Positions 29,281-37,840 of a DNA stretch of 64,000 nucleotides are shown here, in pieces; position 1 is the first letter of the stretch; every line of letters starts with the position of its first letter. Source of the DNA: Actinopolymorpha singaporensis (GTDB lineage: Bacteria > Actinomycetota > Actinomycetes > Propionibacteriales > Actinopolymorphaceae). A program made the position numbers and the translations under genes. The stretch is from assembly GCF_900104745.1 (NCBI RefSeq), contig NZ_LT629732.1, positions 868,001 to 932,000 on the forward strand. Reading direction: 5' to 3'. The notes under the pieces were generated by a model, which made no database searches, was not told where the DNA came from, and was given only the letters and a program-made list of their open reading frames with translations.

Positions 29281-29973
29281 GTGAGCCTGATCTTCGCCCG
29301 CCACGGGGAGAGCCACGCGAACCTGCTGAACGTCTTCGCCAACCGCGAGCCGAGTCACCCGCTGACCGACCGCGGGCGCGAGCAGGCAGTCGCGCTCGCG
29401 CGTCGGCTGGCGGGCCGGACCATAGTGGGCCGGCCCATGGGGGACCGGACCTCGGGGGACCACTTCACGGTGGGCCGCATCCACACGAGCCCGTTGCTGC
29501 GGGCCGTGCAGACGGCGCGGATCCTGGGTCACGAACTCGGTGTGCCCGTCGTCGTCTCCGACGCGCTGCGCGAGTACGACGTCGGCTCGTACGAGGGAAG
29601 CGGCGATCCCGCGCACTGGCGTGAGTACGACGAGGTGCTGGAGGCCTGGCTGGTGCGCAACGAGGCAGACCGCCGGGTGGGCGGGGGCGAGAACCTGCAC
29701 GAGATCCGGGCGCGGTTCCGGTCGTTCGTCGACGAGTTGGGCACCCGGGCGGGTAACACGGTCCTGGTCGGGCACGGCGGGTTGTATCGCTGCGCACTTC
29801 CCGGCGTACTCTCGAACGTCACCCCGCGCTGGGCCCTCGCGCATCCGCTCGCCAACACCGAGACGGTGACGGCGCGGCCGCATCGGGGCAGGCTGGTCGC
29901 CGTCGCGTGGGGAGACCTCGACGTCGGACCGGACGGCGTACTCGACGAACTCCGGCCACCCGACGGCTCGTGA
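29281..29973 (+). CDS. histidine phosphatase family protein
   Basis: 230 residues from GTG 29281 with GGGGAG 9 bases upstream. The phospho-acceptor motif is LIFARHGESHANLLNVF. IHTSPLLRAVQTARILG, LREYDVGSYEGS and VLVGHGGLYRC (second catalytic His) follow in the order of the phosphoglycerate-mutase-like branch 1. It removes phosphate from a small molecule or sugar; the substrate is not known. Monocistronic. Confidence 0.9.
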   Translation: MSLIFARHGESHANLLNVFANREPSHPLTDRGREQAVALARRLAGRTIVGRPMGDRTSGDHFTVGRIHTSPLLRAVQTARILGHELGVPVVVSDALREYDVGSYEGSGDPAHWREYDEVLEAWLVRNEADRRVGGGENLHEIRARFRSFVDELGTRAGNTVLVGHGGLYRCALPGVLSNVTPRWALAHPLANTETVTARPHRGRLVAVAWGDLDVGPDGVLDELRPPDGS

Positions 29974-29984
29974 TCAGCCCAGGC

Positions 29985-30103
29985 GGGCGAGTTCCGTGCG
30001 CGCGGGTGACGGCCCGGACCGCCTCGCTGTGGCCGGACGCCGCGCCCGCCTCGCGTTCGGCACCGGCGATGGCGAAGAACGGCACGTACGCGATGCCCCG
30101 CTC
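29985..30103 (-). pseudogene. aldo/keto reductase C-terminal remnant
   Basis: The minus-strand frame reads ERGIAYVPFFAIAGAEREAG then AASGHSEAVRAVTRAHG. This resembles the stretch of aldo/keto reductases in which a helper strand (GIAYVPFFP-like) is followed by a helix with AVRAVARAHG. No catalytic Tyr/Lys part is left. The fragment sits in the 222-base gap before the GH3 pseudogene. Confidence 0.5.
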
Positions 30104-30195
30104 CTCTCGAGGTGCGGATGTGCGCGGGGCTGTGGGTGGGCGGGGTTACAGTGCCATGCACGACGGCCCCAGCCCACGGCTCCCAGGGAGCCACC

Positions 30196-32735
30196 ATGTC
30201 CGAGTCGTACGGTTCCTTCCCGCCCGTGCTCGGCGAGCTCACCCTGGCGGAGAAGGCCGCGCTGGTCAGCGGTTCGGACTTCTGGCACACCACACCGGTG
30301 GAGCGGCTGGGCGTCCCGGCGATCATGGTCTCCGACGGCCCGCACGGCCTGCGCACCCAGCTGTCCGAGGCCGATCACGTGGGCCTGTCCGGTAGCGTCC
30401 CCGCGACGTGCTTCCCACCGGCGGCGGGCCTCGCCAGCTCATGGAACACCCGGCTGATCGAGACCGTGGGCCGAGCGCTCGGCACCGAGGCGCGCCGATG
30501 GGGCGTGTCCGTCGTCCTCGGCCCCGGCGTCAACATCAAGCGGTCGCCGTTGTGCGGTCGCAACTTCGAGTACTACTCCGAGGATCCCTTCCTCGCGGGC
30601 CGGCTCGGCGCGGCCCTCGTCCGCGGCGTGCAGAGCCAAGGCGGCGGCACGTCGGTGAAGCACTTCGCCGCCAACAACCAGGAGGACGACCGGCTCCGGG
30701 TGAGCGCCGAGGTGGACGAGCGCACCCTCCGCGAGATCTACCTGCCGGCGTTCGAGCACATCGTGCGCACCGAGCAGCCGTGGACCGTGATGTGTGCGTA
30801 CAACAAGGTCAACGGGACGTACGCCTCGGAGCACCGCTGGCTGCTGACGACGGTGCTGCGGGAGGAGTGGGGATTCGCCGGGCTGGTCGTCTCCGACTGG
30901 GGCGCGGTGCACGACCGGGTGCGCGCGCTCGAGGCCGGGCTGGACCTGGAGATGCCGCCGAACCTCGAGCTGAGCCCGGCCGCGGTGGTCGCCGCGGTAC
31001 GCGAGGGACGGCTGGCGGAGTCCGTGCTCGACGACGCGGTGGGCCGGGTGCTGGCACTGGTCGGCCGGTCCGCGAACGGTGAGGTCACGTTCGACGAGGA
31101 CGAACACCGCCGGGTGGCCCACCTCGCCGCACTGGAGTCCGCGGTTCTTTTGAAGAACGAACACGGCGCACTGCCCTTACGGCCGGAGGTGGGCGCCACG
31201 GTCGCGGTCGTCGGCGAACTCGCCCGGACACCGCGCTTCCAGGGCGGGGGGCAGCTCCGAGGTCAACCCGACCCGGGTGGACGTACCGGTCGAGGAGCTG
31301 CGCGACCGGCTCGGCCCGGACGTCGAGGTCGTCTTCGCGGCGGGATACGGCCTCGGCGGCGACGCGGACGGGGCCGATGCCGACGGGCCGGGGGACGAGG
31401 ACGCGCGGCTGCGGGCAGAGGCCGTGCGAGTGGCCCGCGCCGCCGACCGGGTGGTGGTGTTCTTCGGCCTGCCGGCCGCCGAGGAGTCCGAGGGCTTCGA
31501 CCGTACGCACCTGGACCTGCCGGCCGGCCAGCTGAGGCTCCTGGCGGCGCTGCGGGAGTCGACCGACCACCCGCTGACCGTGGTGCTGTCCAACGGCTCC
31601 GCCGTGCGCACCTCCACCTGGGACGGCGACGCCGACGCGATCCTGGAGAGCTGGCTGTCCGGACAGGCCGCGGGCGGCGCCGTCGCCGACCTCCTCACCG
31701 GCCGGGCCAACCCGTCGGGGAAGCTGGCCGAGACGATTCCCATACGCCTGGAGGACAACTCGTCGTTCCTCAACTTCCCCGGCGACAGCGGCGTGGTGCG
31801 GTACAGCGAAGGTGTGTTCGTCGGCTACCGCGGCCACGACCGCTCCGCGCAGGAGGTCAGCTACCCGTTCGGGCACGGCCTGTCGTACACCACGTTCGAC
31901 GTCGGCGGCCTGTCGGTGCGCACCAGCGGCTCCGTGGCCGGTGACGACCTGGCGGTCGAGGTGTCGGTGACCGTGAGGAACACCGGCCCGGTCGCGGGCG
32001 CGGAGGTCGTCCAGGTCTACGTACGGGACCCGGAGTGCTCGGTCGACCGGCCGGTGCGGGAGCTGAAGGGATTCGCCAAGGTCGCGCTGGAGCCCGGCGA
32101 GGGCCGTACGGCCACGATGACGCTGGACCGGCGGGCGTTCGCGTACTGGTCGATCCGCCACCACGACTGGGTGGTCGAGGCGGGCGACTTCGAGGTCGCG
32201 GTCGGCACGTCCTAACGCGACCTGCGCGCGACCACCACGATCCGGCTCGACGCCCCCTCGATCGCCCTGCCGCTGACCGGCGACTCCACCCTGGCCGTCG
32301 GCCGGCCCGCTCGCAACCGCCGCCGAGGGTGGCCGCGGCCGCAGGCCGGCGGGTGCGCCTGACGGCCGGCGCAGCCGGCGCGCAGATCGACGCCGCGGCC
32401 TGTTCGGCGCCGGCGTGCCGGCGCCGCGATGGGGCGCCGCGGGTACCCGCTGGCCGGCCCGCAGGCCGGCGTCACCTCGGCGCGGCCCGGACCCTGCGGC
32501 CGGCGTGAGCGTTCGCCGGCCCCCCGCGCCGACCTGCTGCACGGGCCCGCTGCGGGCCGACCCGCAGGGGACCGAACTCCTGCAGAGCCTCGACCTGCCG
32601 ATCCTGCGCGACGCGGGGTTCGTCCGGGTGGTCGGCACGATGCCGATGAGCACACTGGCCTCCTTCCCCGGTCTCGGGCTCGACCACGCCAGCCTCACCG
32701 GCCTGGTGACCCGCCTCGACCGTGCCACTGGGTGA
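30196..32735 (+). pseudogene. GH3 beta-glucosidase broken by frameshifts and a stop
   Basis: ATG 30196 has AGGGAG upstream. The N-terminal catalytic barrel reads well: VPAIMVSDGPHGLRTQ, NIKRSPLCGRNFEYYSEDPF, VKHFAANNQ and the nucleophile D234 in LVVSDWGAVHDRV. A run of six G (31246-31251, one too many) shifts the frame after VVGELARTPRFQGGG. The reading resumes in another frame from SSEVNPTRVDVPVEELRD through the second domain and the FnIII domain to VAVGTS, then an in-frame TAA at 32213-32215. The same frame continues RDLRATTTIRL before decaying. A third frame holds the probable tail (GTELLQSLDLPILRDAG, TMPMSTLASFPGLGLDHASL). Three lesions argue for real decay. Confidence 0.82.
32320..32530. 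repeat. GCCGGC-rich palindromic stretch inside the GH3 pseudogene
   Basis: About 200 bases dense in GCCGGC and CGCAGGCCGGC. It includes a 9-base perfect inverted repeat with a 2-base centre at 32406-32425 (GGCGCCGGC-GT-GCCGGCGCC) and two copies of CCGCAGGCCGGC. No protein similarity can be read here in any frame, although the GH3 tail resumes just after it. Confidence 0.6.
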
Positions 32736-32790
32736 CGACCGGGGCGACGCCTTCGTCGGGTTCTCCTTCGTCGGGGGTGCTGGCCGCTAG

Positions 32791-32842
32791 GGTCTGTCCG
32801 CAGGACAGACCGCGAAGGTCTGTCCGCAGGACAGACCGCGAA
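32791..32842. repeat. two identical 26-base hairpin units before a VOC gene
   Basis: Perfect tandem copies at 32791-32816 and 32817-32842. Each unit has arms GGTCTGTCC and GGACAGACC around a GCA loop, followed by GCGAA. The second ends 21 bases before the ATG of the VOC gene. They could be paired operators, RNA hairpins or a terminator of decayed upstream genes. Confidence 0.85.
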
Positions 32843-32863
32843 GGCCGGAATCAAGGAGGATCC

Positions 32864-33271
32864 ATGGCCTCTCGACTCAACCCCTACATCAGCTTCCCCG
32901 GCAACGCCCGGGAAGCCATGGAGTTCTACAAGCAGGTCTTCGGTGGCAATCTCACCATGAGCACCTTCGGTGAGTTCGGTACGCCGGACGCAGCGGGCGC
33001 CGACAAGATCATGCACGCCATGTTGGAGACCGACAACGGCTTCACCCTGATGGGCGCGGACAACCCTCCTGGCATGGAGCACCAGCCGGGTAACAACATC
33101 ACGGTGAGCCTGAGTGGAGACGACGCCGACACCCTGCGTGGCTACTGGCAGCAGCTGTCCGACGGAGGCCATGTGGCGGTCCCCTTGGAGAAGCAGATGT
33201 GGGGCGACGAGTTCGGCATGTGCACCGACCGGTTCGGCATTCCGTGGATGGTCAACATCGCCGGTGGCTGA
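32864..33271 (+). CDS. VOC family protein (PhnB/3-demethylubiquinone-methyltransferase-like)
   Basis: 135 residues from ATG 32864, preceded by AAGGAGG. It starts LNPYISFPGNAREAMEFYKQ and has VFGGNLTMSTFGEFG, ADKIMHAMLETDNGFTLMGA and DEFGMCTDRFGIPWMVNIAG. These are the blocks of PhnB-like dimeric VOC proteins. The chemical role is unknown. The paired hairpin repeat lies directly upstream. Confidence 0.9.
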   Translation: MASRLNPYISFPGNAREAMEFYKQVFGGNLTMSTFGEFGTPDAAGADKIMHAMLETDNGFTLMGADNPPGMEHQPGNNITVSLSGDDADTLRGYWQQLSDGGHVAVPLEKQMWGDEFGMCTDRFGIPWMVNIAGG

Positions 33272-33343
33272 TCGACCACCAGTGGCGAAAGCCGGCCGAA
33301 ACGCGGTTGCCGGTTGTCGACCGGTCCAGCACAATCCTCCGCG

Positions 33344-34150
33344 ATGAGCCACAGCGAAGGAACCAACCAGGCGGCCACAGAGTCCGGCGAGTCCGGACCG
33401 GACCGCCCGGTGGCGCTGGTCACCGGCGTCGGCCGGACCGTCGGCATCGGCGCGGGCATCGCCCGCCAACTCGCCGAATCGGGCTGGGACATCGCGTTCA
33501 CGTACTGGACTCCCTACGACCAGCGCATGTCGTGGGGCGCCGAGGCCGGCGCGACGCACGCGATCAGCGACGACCTCGCTGGGCGCGGTGCGGCCACGGC
33601 GGCCATCGAGGCCGACCTGTCCGACCCGGACGCTCCGGCAGCGGTGTTCGACGAGGCCGAGAGCCGGCTGGGTGGCGTCACCGCCCTGGTGATGTGCCAC
33701 TGCGAGTCCGTCGACTCCGGGTTGCTCGACACCACCGTCGAGAGCTTCGACCGGCACTTCGCGGTCAACGCGCGCGCCACCTGGCTGCTGATCCGGGAGT
33801 ACGGACGGCGCTTCGCCGGGGTGCCCGGCACCGGCCGGATCGTGAGTCTGACCAGCGACCACACGGTCGGCAACCTGCCCTACGGCGCGAGCAAGGGCGC
33901 ACTGGACCGGATCACGCTGGCCGCTGCCCACGAGTTCGCCCACCTCGGCGTCACCGCCAACGTCGTCAATCCCGGCCCGGTGGACACCGGCTGGATGAGT
34001 GACGAACTGCGGGCGGCCTGCGTCACGCAGACGCCGCTCGGCCGACTCGGCACGCCCCAGGACACGGCGAATCTCGTCGAGTTCCTCTGCTCGCCGCGCG
34101 GGCAGTGGGTCAACGGCCAACTGCTGCTGAGCAACGGCGGATCCGCCTAG
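33344..34150 (+). CDS. short-chain dehydrogenase/reductase (SDR)
   Basis: 268 residues from ATG 33344. The cofactor loop is ALVTGVGRTVGIGAGIARQL, a 3-oxoacyl-reductase-like variant of TGxxxGxG. Catalytic residues are Ser in IVSLTSDHTVG and Tyr/Lys in YGASKGAL. The C-terminus VNGQLLLSNGGSA is typical of the classical SDR class. A Ser/Glu-rich N-terminal extension of about 22 residues comes before the fold. The ribosome site is weak. Substrate unknown. It follows the VOC gene by 72 bases and may share its transcript. Confidence 0.88.
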   Translation: MSHSEGTNQAATESGESGPDRPVALVTGVGRTVGIGAGIARQLAESGWDIAFTYWTPYDQRMSWGAEAGATHAISDDLAGRGAATAAIEADLSDPDAPAAVFDEAESRLGGVTALVMCHCESVDSGLLDTTVESFDRHFAVNARATWLLIREYGRRFAGVPGTGRIVSLTSDHTVGNLPYGASKGALDRITLAAAHEFAHLGVTANVVNPGPVDTGWMSDELRAACVTQTPLGRLGTPQDTANLVEFLCSPRGQWVNGQLLLSNGGSA

Positions 34151-34223
34151 CGCGCCTCCCCCCTACAGGTGTGGCGCGTCCGGTGGGGAGTGACGGTGCC
34201 GCCGGCGGCGTGGTCCCGCGGCG

Positions 34224-34434
34224 GGCGACCGGGACGTCGCGGTCCACGGCGCGTACACCGCGACGCGGGCGCTTCAGGCGGGCGTGCTGGATGAGCTGCA
34301 GATCCACCAGGTCCCGGTGCTGTCCGCGCCGGTCGTCGACTGTTCGACGTGGTGCCGTCGCGGATCGAGCTGGGATTGTTCGGGCGATCGACACACCGGA
34401 CGCCACCCACGTCCGCTATCGCGTCCGTCGTTGA
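34224..34434 (+). pseudogene. dihydrofolate-reductase-family (RibD_C) remnant with two frameshifts
   Basis: Frame one reads GDRDVAVHGAYTATRALQAG then VLDELQIHQVPVLSAPVV. Frame two continues with LFDVVPSRIELGLFGR. Frame three ends IDTPDATHVRYRVRR and a stop at 34434. Put together this is the C-terminal half of an RibD_C-like reductase. The N-terminal half is not found in 34151-34223. The end overlaps the 3' end of the convergent HAD gene. Confidence 0.78.
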
Positions 34435-35159
34435 ACCAGTCGGTGCGGTGCGGGCTGGCGGGCGGTCGACGACCGTTCGCCGAGCTGGCGGGCCAGGTCG
34501 GCCAGGTCGTCGGCGTACACGTCGAACCGGTCCGACGGCGAGGGCGGGTCGCCGACGGGGCGGGCGACGTAGGCGGTGCGCAGGCCGAGCCGCTGCGCAC
34601 CCCGCAGGTCCCAGGCATGCGCGGCCACCATCAGCAGCCGCTCCGGGGGCCGACCGGAGACGGTGACGGCCACCTGGTAGACCGCCGGGTTCGGCTTGTA
34701 GGTGTGGGCGTCCTCGGCGGACAAGGCCTGGTGCCAGCGCAGTCCGGCGTGTGCGTTGAGTTCCAGCAGCGCCGTACGGCTCGCGTTTGACAGCCCGACC
34801 AGCGCAAACCGCTCGGCGAGCGCGGCAAGCCCCGCCACGGTGTCGGGCCACGGCGGAAGCCGGCGACCCGACCGGGCCAGTCTCGCCACCGCGGCCGGGT
34901 CCTCGACTCCGGCTGTGTCGGCGACCAGCCGGGCGGCCTCCTCGTCGAGGACCTCGGTGGTGACGTAGGCCCGGTCGCCGTCGAGCACCCGCCGCTGTTC
35001 GCGTTCGATGTGCTGCTGCCACTGCGCCAGGAGCTGCTCGAGCCTGGAGTCCTCCAGCGACGGGTCGAGCTCACCGATTCCCGCGCGGAGACCGGCAGGC
35101 TCGTCGACGAGCGTGCCGAGTACGTCGAACACGAGGGCGTCGATCTCCAGTTCAGCCAT
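34416..35159 (-). CDS. HAD family hydrolase (2-haloacid dehalogenase-like)
   Basis: 247 residues from ATG 35159. HAD motif I is in IDALVFDVLGTLVDEPAG, motif II in LVGLSNASRTALLE and Lys in YKPNPAVYQ. A late acidic region holds MVAAHAWDLRGAQRLGLRTA, the pattern of type II haloacid dehalogenases. The last about 20 residues (STARQPAPHRLVQRRTR) lie close to or over the convergent DHFR remnant and look like read-through, so the original stop may be lost. It removes halide or phosphate from a small molecule; the substrate is unknown. Confidence 0.87.
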   Translation of the reverse strand: MAELEIDALVFDVLGTLVDEPAGLRAGIGELDPSLEDSRLEQLLAQWQQHIEREQRRVLDGDRAYVTTEVLDEEAARLVADTAGVEDPAAVARLARSGRRLPPWPDTVAGLAALAERFALVGLSNASRTALLELNAHAGLRWHQALSAEDAHTYKPNPAVYQVAVTVSGRPPERLLMVAAHAWDLRGAQRLGLRTAYVARPVGDPPSPSDRFDVYADDLADLARQLGERSSTARQPAPHRLVQRRTR

Positions 35160-35257
35160 GACCCCGACCCTAGAAGCCGCTCTGGCCAATCCGGCCACCG
35201 AAGCTTCGAAGTAGTCTGACGGGAACCGCCGAACCCATCGCTGGTAGGAGCTCTTCG

Positions 35258-36097
35258 GTGCCTGAACTGGAGCACTCGTCACTGGCCACAGCATCTGATC
35301 GTCCGAGCATGGCTCGCCCGCGCCGGGCGGTGGGCGCAGGGCTGTGCATCCTCGCACTGGGCGCCTGTGCGATCGTTCCCCTCCGTCCGGAGGACCCCAC
35401 GCGTTCTGGTGTCTTGGTTGCGGCCGCGGCAGTGGTGATCGGGGCAGCAGTTCTCCTGCGGTCCGCGGAGGCGATCCGCACATCGCTCTTCATCGGTCCA
35501 CTCCTCGGCTGCTTCGCGATCGGCGCGCTCGGCGATCTACCTCCCGCCGTCACCACCGTTCTGGTGAGTGTGCTTCCTTTGACGTGTCTACTACTCGTCG
35601 GCCGAAGTGCCGCACTGCATCCGGCGGCTCATTGGCTGAGGCCGGGAGTCGTGACGCGGGAGGCCCCGTGGCTCGGTCTGGCCACCGTGCTGCTCAGTGG
35701 GGCGGCCCTCACGGTGTGGGCACTCGTGGTGCGCCCCGAACCCGCCGAGTACCTTCGTGAACTACAGCGGCTTCCACTGTGGCTGGCTATCTTGGGCATC
35801 GCTGGATTCGCCGTGGTCAATCCGGTGTGGGAGGAGTTGCTCTTCCGGGGGGTGCTGCTGAGCGAACTTGCCGCTGTGTGGGGCGCCCGGGCGGGGGTCG
35901 TTCTGCAAGCAGCGCTGTTCGGGGTGGCGCACTTCGCAGGCTTTCCATCCGGTGTGGTGGGCATGATCATGGCGGGAAGCTGGGGATTCGCCCTGGGGGT
36001 GATGCGCTTACGCAGCGGCGGGGTTCTCATTCCTTACCTGGTTCATGTGGCCGCCAATCTGGTGATCGGAACAGTTGCAGTCCTGGTCCTGCGCTGA
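35258..36097 (+). CDS. CPBP family intramembrane metalloprotease (CAAX/Abi type)
   Basis: 279 residues from GTG 35258 with GGAG upstream. About seven or eight membrane segments. Catalytic motifs are in WEELLFRGVLLSEL (EE-x3-R, about residue 191), LFGVAHFAGFPSG and LVHVAANL. These are the motifs of the Rce1-like CPBP family, which includes bacteriocin-immunity proteins and proteases of unknown substrate. The sequence is less GC-extreme than its neighbours. Divergent from the HAD gene. Confidence 0.88.
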   Translation: MPELEHSSLATASDRPSMARPRRAVGAGLCILALGACAIVPLRPEDPTRSGVLVAAAAVVIGAAVLLRSAEAIRTSLFIGPLLGCFAIGALGDLPPAVTTVLVSVLPLTCLLLVGRSAALHPAAHWLRPGVVTREAPWLGLATVLLSGAALTVWALVVRPEPAEYLRELQRLPLWLAILGIAGFAVVNPVWEELLFRGVLLSELAAVWGARAGVVLQAALFGVAHFAGFPSGVVGMIMAGSWGFALGVMRLRSGGVLIPYLVHVAANLVIGTVAVLVLR

Positions 36098-36191
36098 GCA
36101 CAAACTTCGGCTGCTCGGAGACCGCAGACGAAAGCGAGCGGCCAACCGGCGCGGGTGGGCGGGTCGCAGCGCAAGGCCGTAGGGTCGCGCC

Positions 36192-36854
36192 ATGACCAGG
36201 CTGTTGGTGTTCTCGCGTACGGCCGGATACCGGCACGAGTCCATCGAGGCGGGGGTCGCCGCGCTGCGCGACCTCGCCGCGGAGGCGTCGGTCCACCTCG
36301 ACCACACCGAGTCCGGTGACGCGTTCACGTCCGCCAACCTGAGCGGGTACGCGGCGGTGGTCTGGCTGCAGACCTCCGGGACCGGTCTGCTGGACGCCGC
36401 CCAGCGGCAGGCGTACGAGGAGTTCACCGCGGACGGCGGAGGTTTCGCCGGGATCCACGTGGCTTCGGACGCCGAGCGCGACTGGCCTCTCTACGGCCGA
36501 CTTGTCGGCGCCCGCTTCACCTCCCACCCACGGGAGCTGCAGACCGCGCGCATCCAGGTCGAACGCACCGACGACCCCTCCACCAAGCCGTTGCCCACGC
36601 CGTGGTCCTGGCACGAGGAGTGGTACGCGTTCGACACCAACCCGCGGGGAAGCGTCGAGATCCTGGCCACCGTGAACGAGGACGACTACGACGTCGGCTC
36701 CTCCGGCATGGGGCCCGACCACCCGATCTGCTGGCGAACCGAGGTGGGCCGGGCGAAGGCGTGGTACACCTCGCTCGGGCACCTGCCCGTGGCGTACGAG
36801 GACGAGACGTTCCGCGCCCACCTGTGGGGCGGGGTCTCCAGCGTCCTGCGCTGA
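36192..36854 (+). CDS. ThuA domain protein
   Basis: 220 residues, one ThuA (class I glutamine-amidotransferase-like) domain: RLLVFSRTAGYRHESIEAGV, YAAVVWLQTSGTGLLDAAQR, GGGFAGIHVASDAERDWPLY and GRAKAWYTSLGHLPVAYEDE. ThuA proteins take part in trehalose or related disaccharide use (3-keto-sugar routes) together with Gfo/Idh dehydrogenases, of which four lie in this window. Monocistronic here; the following VOC gene starts 46 bases later. Confidence 0.9.
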   Translation: MTRLLVFSRTAGYRHESIEAGVAALRDLAAEASVHLDHTESGDAFTSANLSGYAAVVWLQTSGTGLLDAAQRQAYEEFTADGGGFAGIHVASDAERDWPLYGRLVGARFTSHPRELQTARIQVERTDDPSTKPLPTPWSWHEEWYAFDTNPRGSVEILATVNEDDYDVGSSGMGPDHPICWRTEVGRAKAWYTSLGHLPVAYEDETFRAHLWGGVSSVLR

Positions 36855-36900
36855 CCATGGTCCAGCCGGGGATGTCGGAGTTCTCTGTCAGGCTCCGGCC

Positions 36901-37356
36901 ATGGAACTCACGCTGCAACTGGTGATCGACTGTGCCGACCCGCAGAGACTGGTGGCGTTCTGGAGCGAGGCTCTGGGTTACGTACCCGAGCCTCCACCCG
37001 GTAGCCATGCGACGTGGCGGGAGTACTGGGCAGCCATGGGGGTGCCCGAGGAGGAGCTGCCCCCGGGTGCGGGCGACACCCCCGAGTCGATCGTCGATCC
37101 GGCAGGACGAGGGCCCCGGGTGTGGTTCCAGCAGGTACCGGAACGCAAGGCCGCCAAGAACCGCATCCACCTCGACCTGAAGGTCGGCGGCGGGCGCGAC
37201 GTCCCGCTGGCGGTCCGCAGGCAGCGGGTGAGCACCACGGTCGAGAGGCTGGTCGAAGCCGGCGCCACCGTACTTCGGGTCACGGACGAGCCGGGCATGG
37301 GGCACTACGCCGTCCTGCTGCAGGACCCGGAAGGCAACGAGTTCGACGTTGTCTAG
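36901..37356 (+). CDS. VOC family protein (glyoxalase-like)
   Basis: 151 residues: MELTLQLVIDCADPQRLVAF, VWFQQVPERKAAKNRIHLDL and GHYAVLLQDPEGNEFDVV. Same subfamily as the gene at 5849-6298. The function is unknown; possibly a small-molecule or drug-binding protein. It converges on a MarR regulator gene. Confidence 0.87.
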   Translation: MELTLQLVIDCADPQRLVAFWSEALGYVPEPPPGSHATWREYWAAMGVPEEELPPGAGDTPESIVDPAGRGPRVWFQQVPERKAAKNRIHLDLKVGGGRDVPLAVRRQRVSTTVERLVEAGATVLRVTDEPGMGHYAVLLQDPEGNEFDVV

Positions 37357-37369
37357 GTCGACAACCACG

Positions 37370-37840
37370 CTAGGCCGTGATGACGGCCCGGATGGCGTCG
37401 TCCAGCCCGGCGAGCACGTCCCGTACGCCCTCGGCGGCATCCCGGCCGCCGAGTTCGGCGTTCAGTGCGGCCACCACCTTCCGCATCCTCGGCCGGCAGT
37501 CCTCCAGGCGCGCTCGGCCCGCCTCGGTCAGCGCGACGACGTGGGAACGCCCGTCGCGATCACTGCGGGTGCGGGCGATGTCGCCGCGGCGGTCCATCGC
37601 GGCGAGGTAGCCCGACAGTGTGGGCAACGGCAGTCCGAGCGTGCGGCCGAGCTCACTCGGGGTCTGGTCACGTTGCCCGAGCTGTCCGTACACCGCGTAC
37701 TGCGCGGGCGTCACGCCGGTCGGCTCCAGCGCCGCCGCGAGCAGGCCGCCGAGGTGCTGGTGCAGCACGAACAGGTCGAGGACGACGTTGCCGCCGCGCT
37801 GTTCCAGAACGCGCCGCCGCCCGGTCCGGCGCTCACTCAC
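37370..37840 (-). CDS. MarR family transcriptional regulator
   Basis: 156 residues from GTG 37840. Winged helix: TPSELGRTLGLPLPTLSGYL, AAMDRRGDIARTRSDRDGRS and HVVALTEAGRARLEDC. The start overlaps the stop of the SMP-30-like gene (GTGAGTGA), so the two are one operon. It may control that gene or another close target such as the VOC gene at 36901. Confidence 0.9.
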   Translation of the reverse strand: MSERRTGRRRVLEQRGGNVVLDLFVLHQHLGGLLAAALEPTGVTPAQYAVYGQLGQRDQTPSELGRTLGLPLPTLSGYLAAMDRRGDIARTRSDRDGRSHVVALTEAGRARLEDCRPRMRKVVAALNAELGGRDAAEGVRDVLAGLDDAIRAVITA

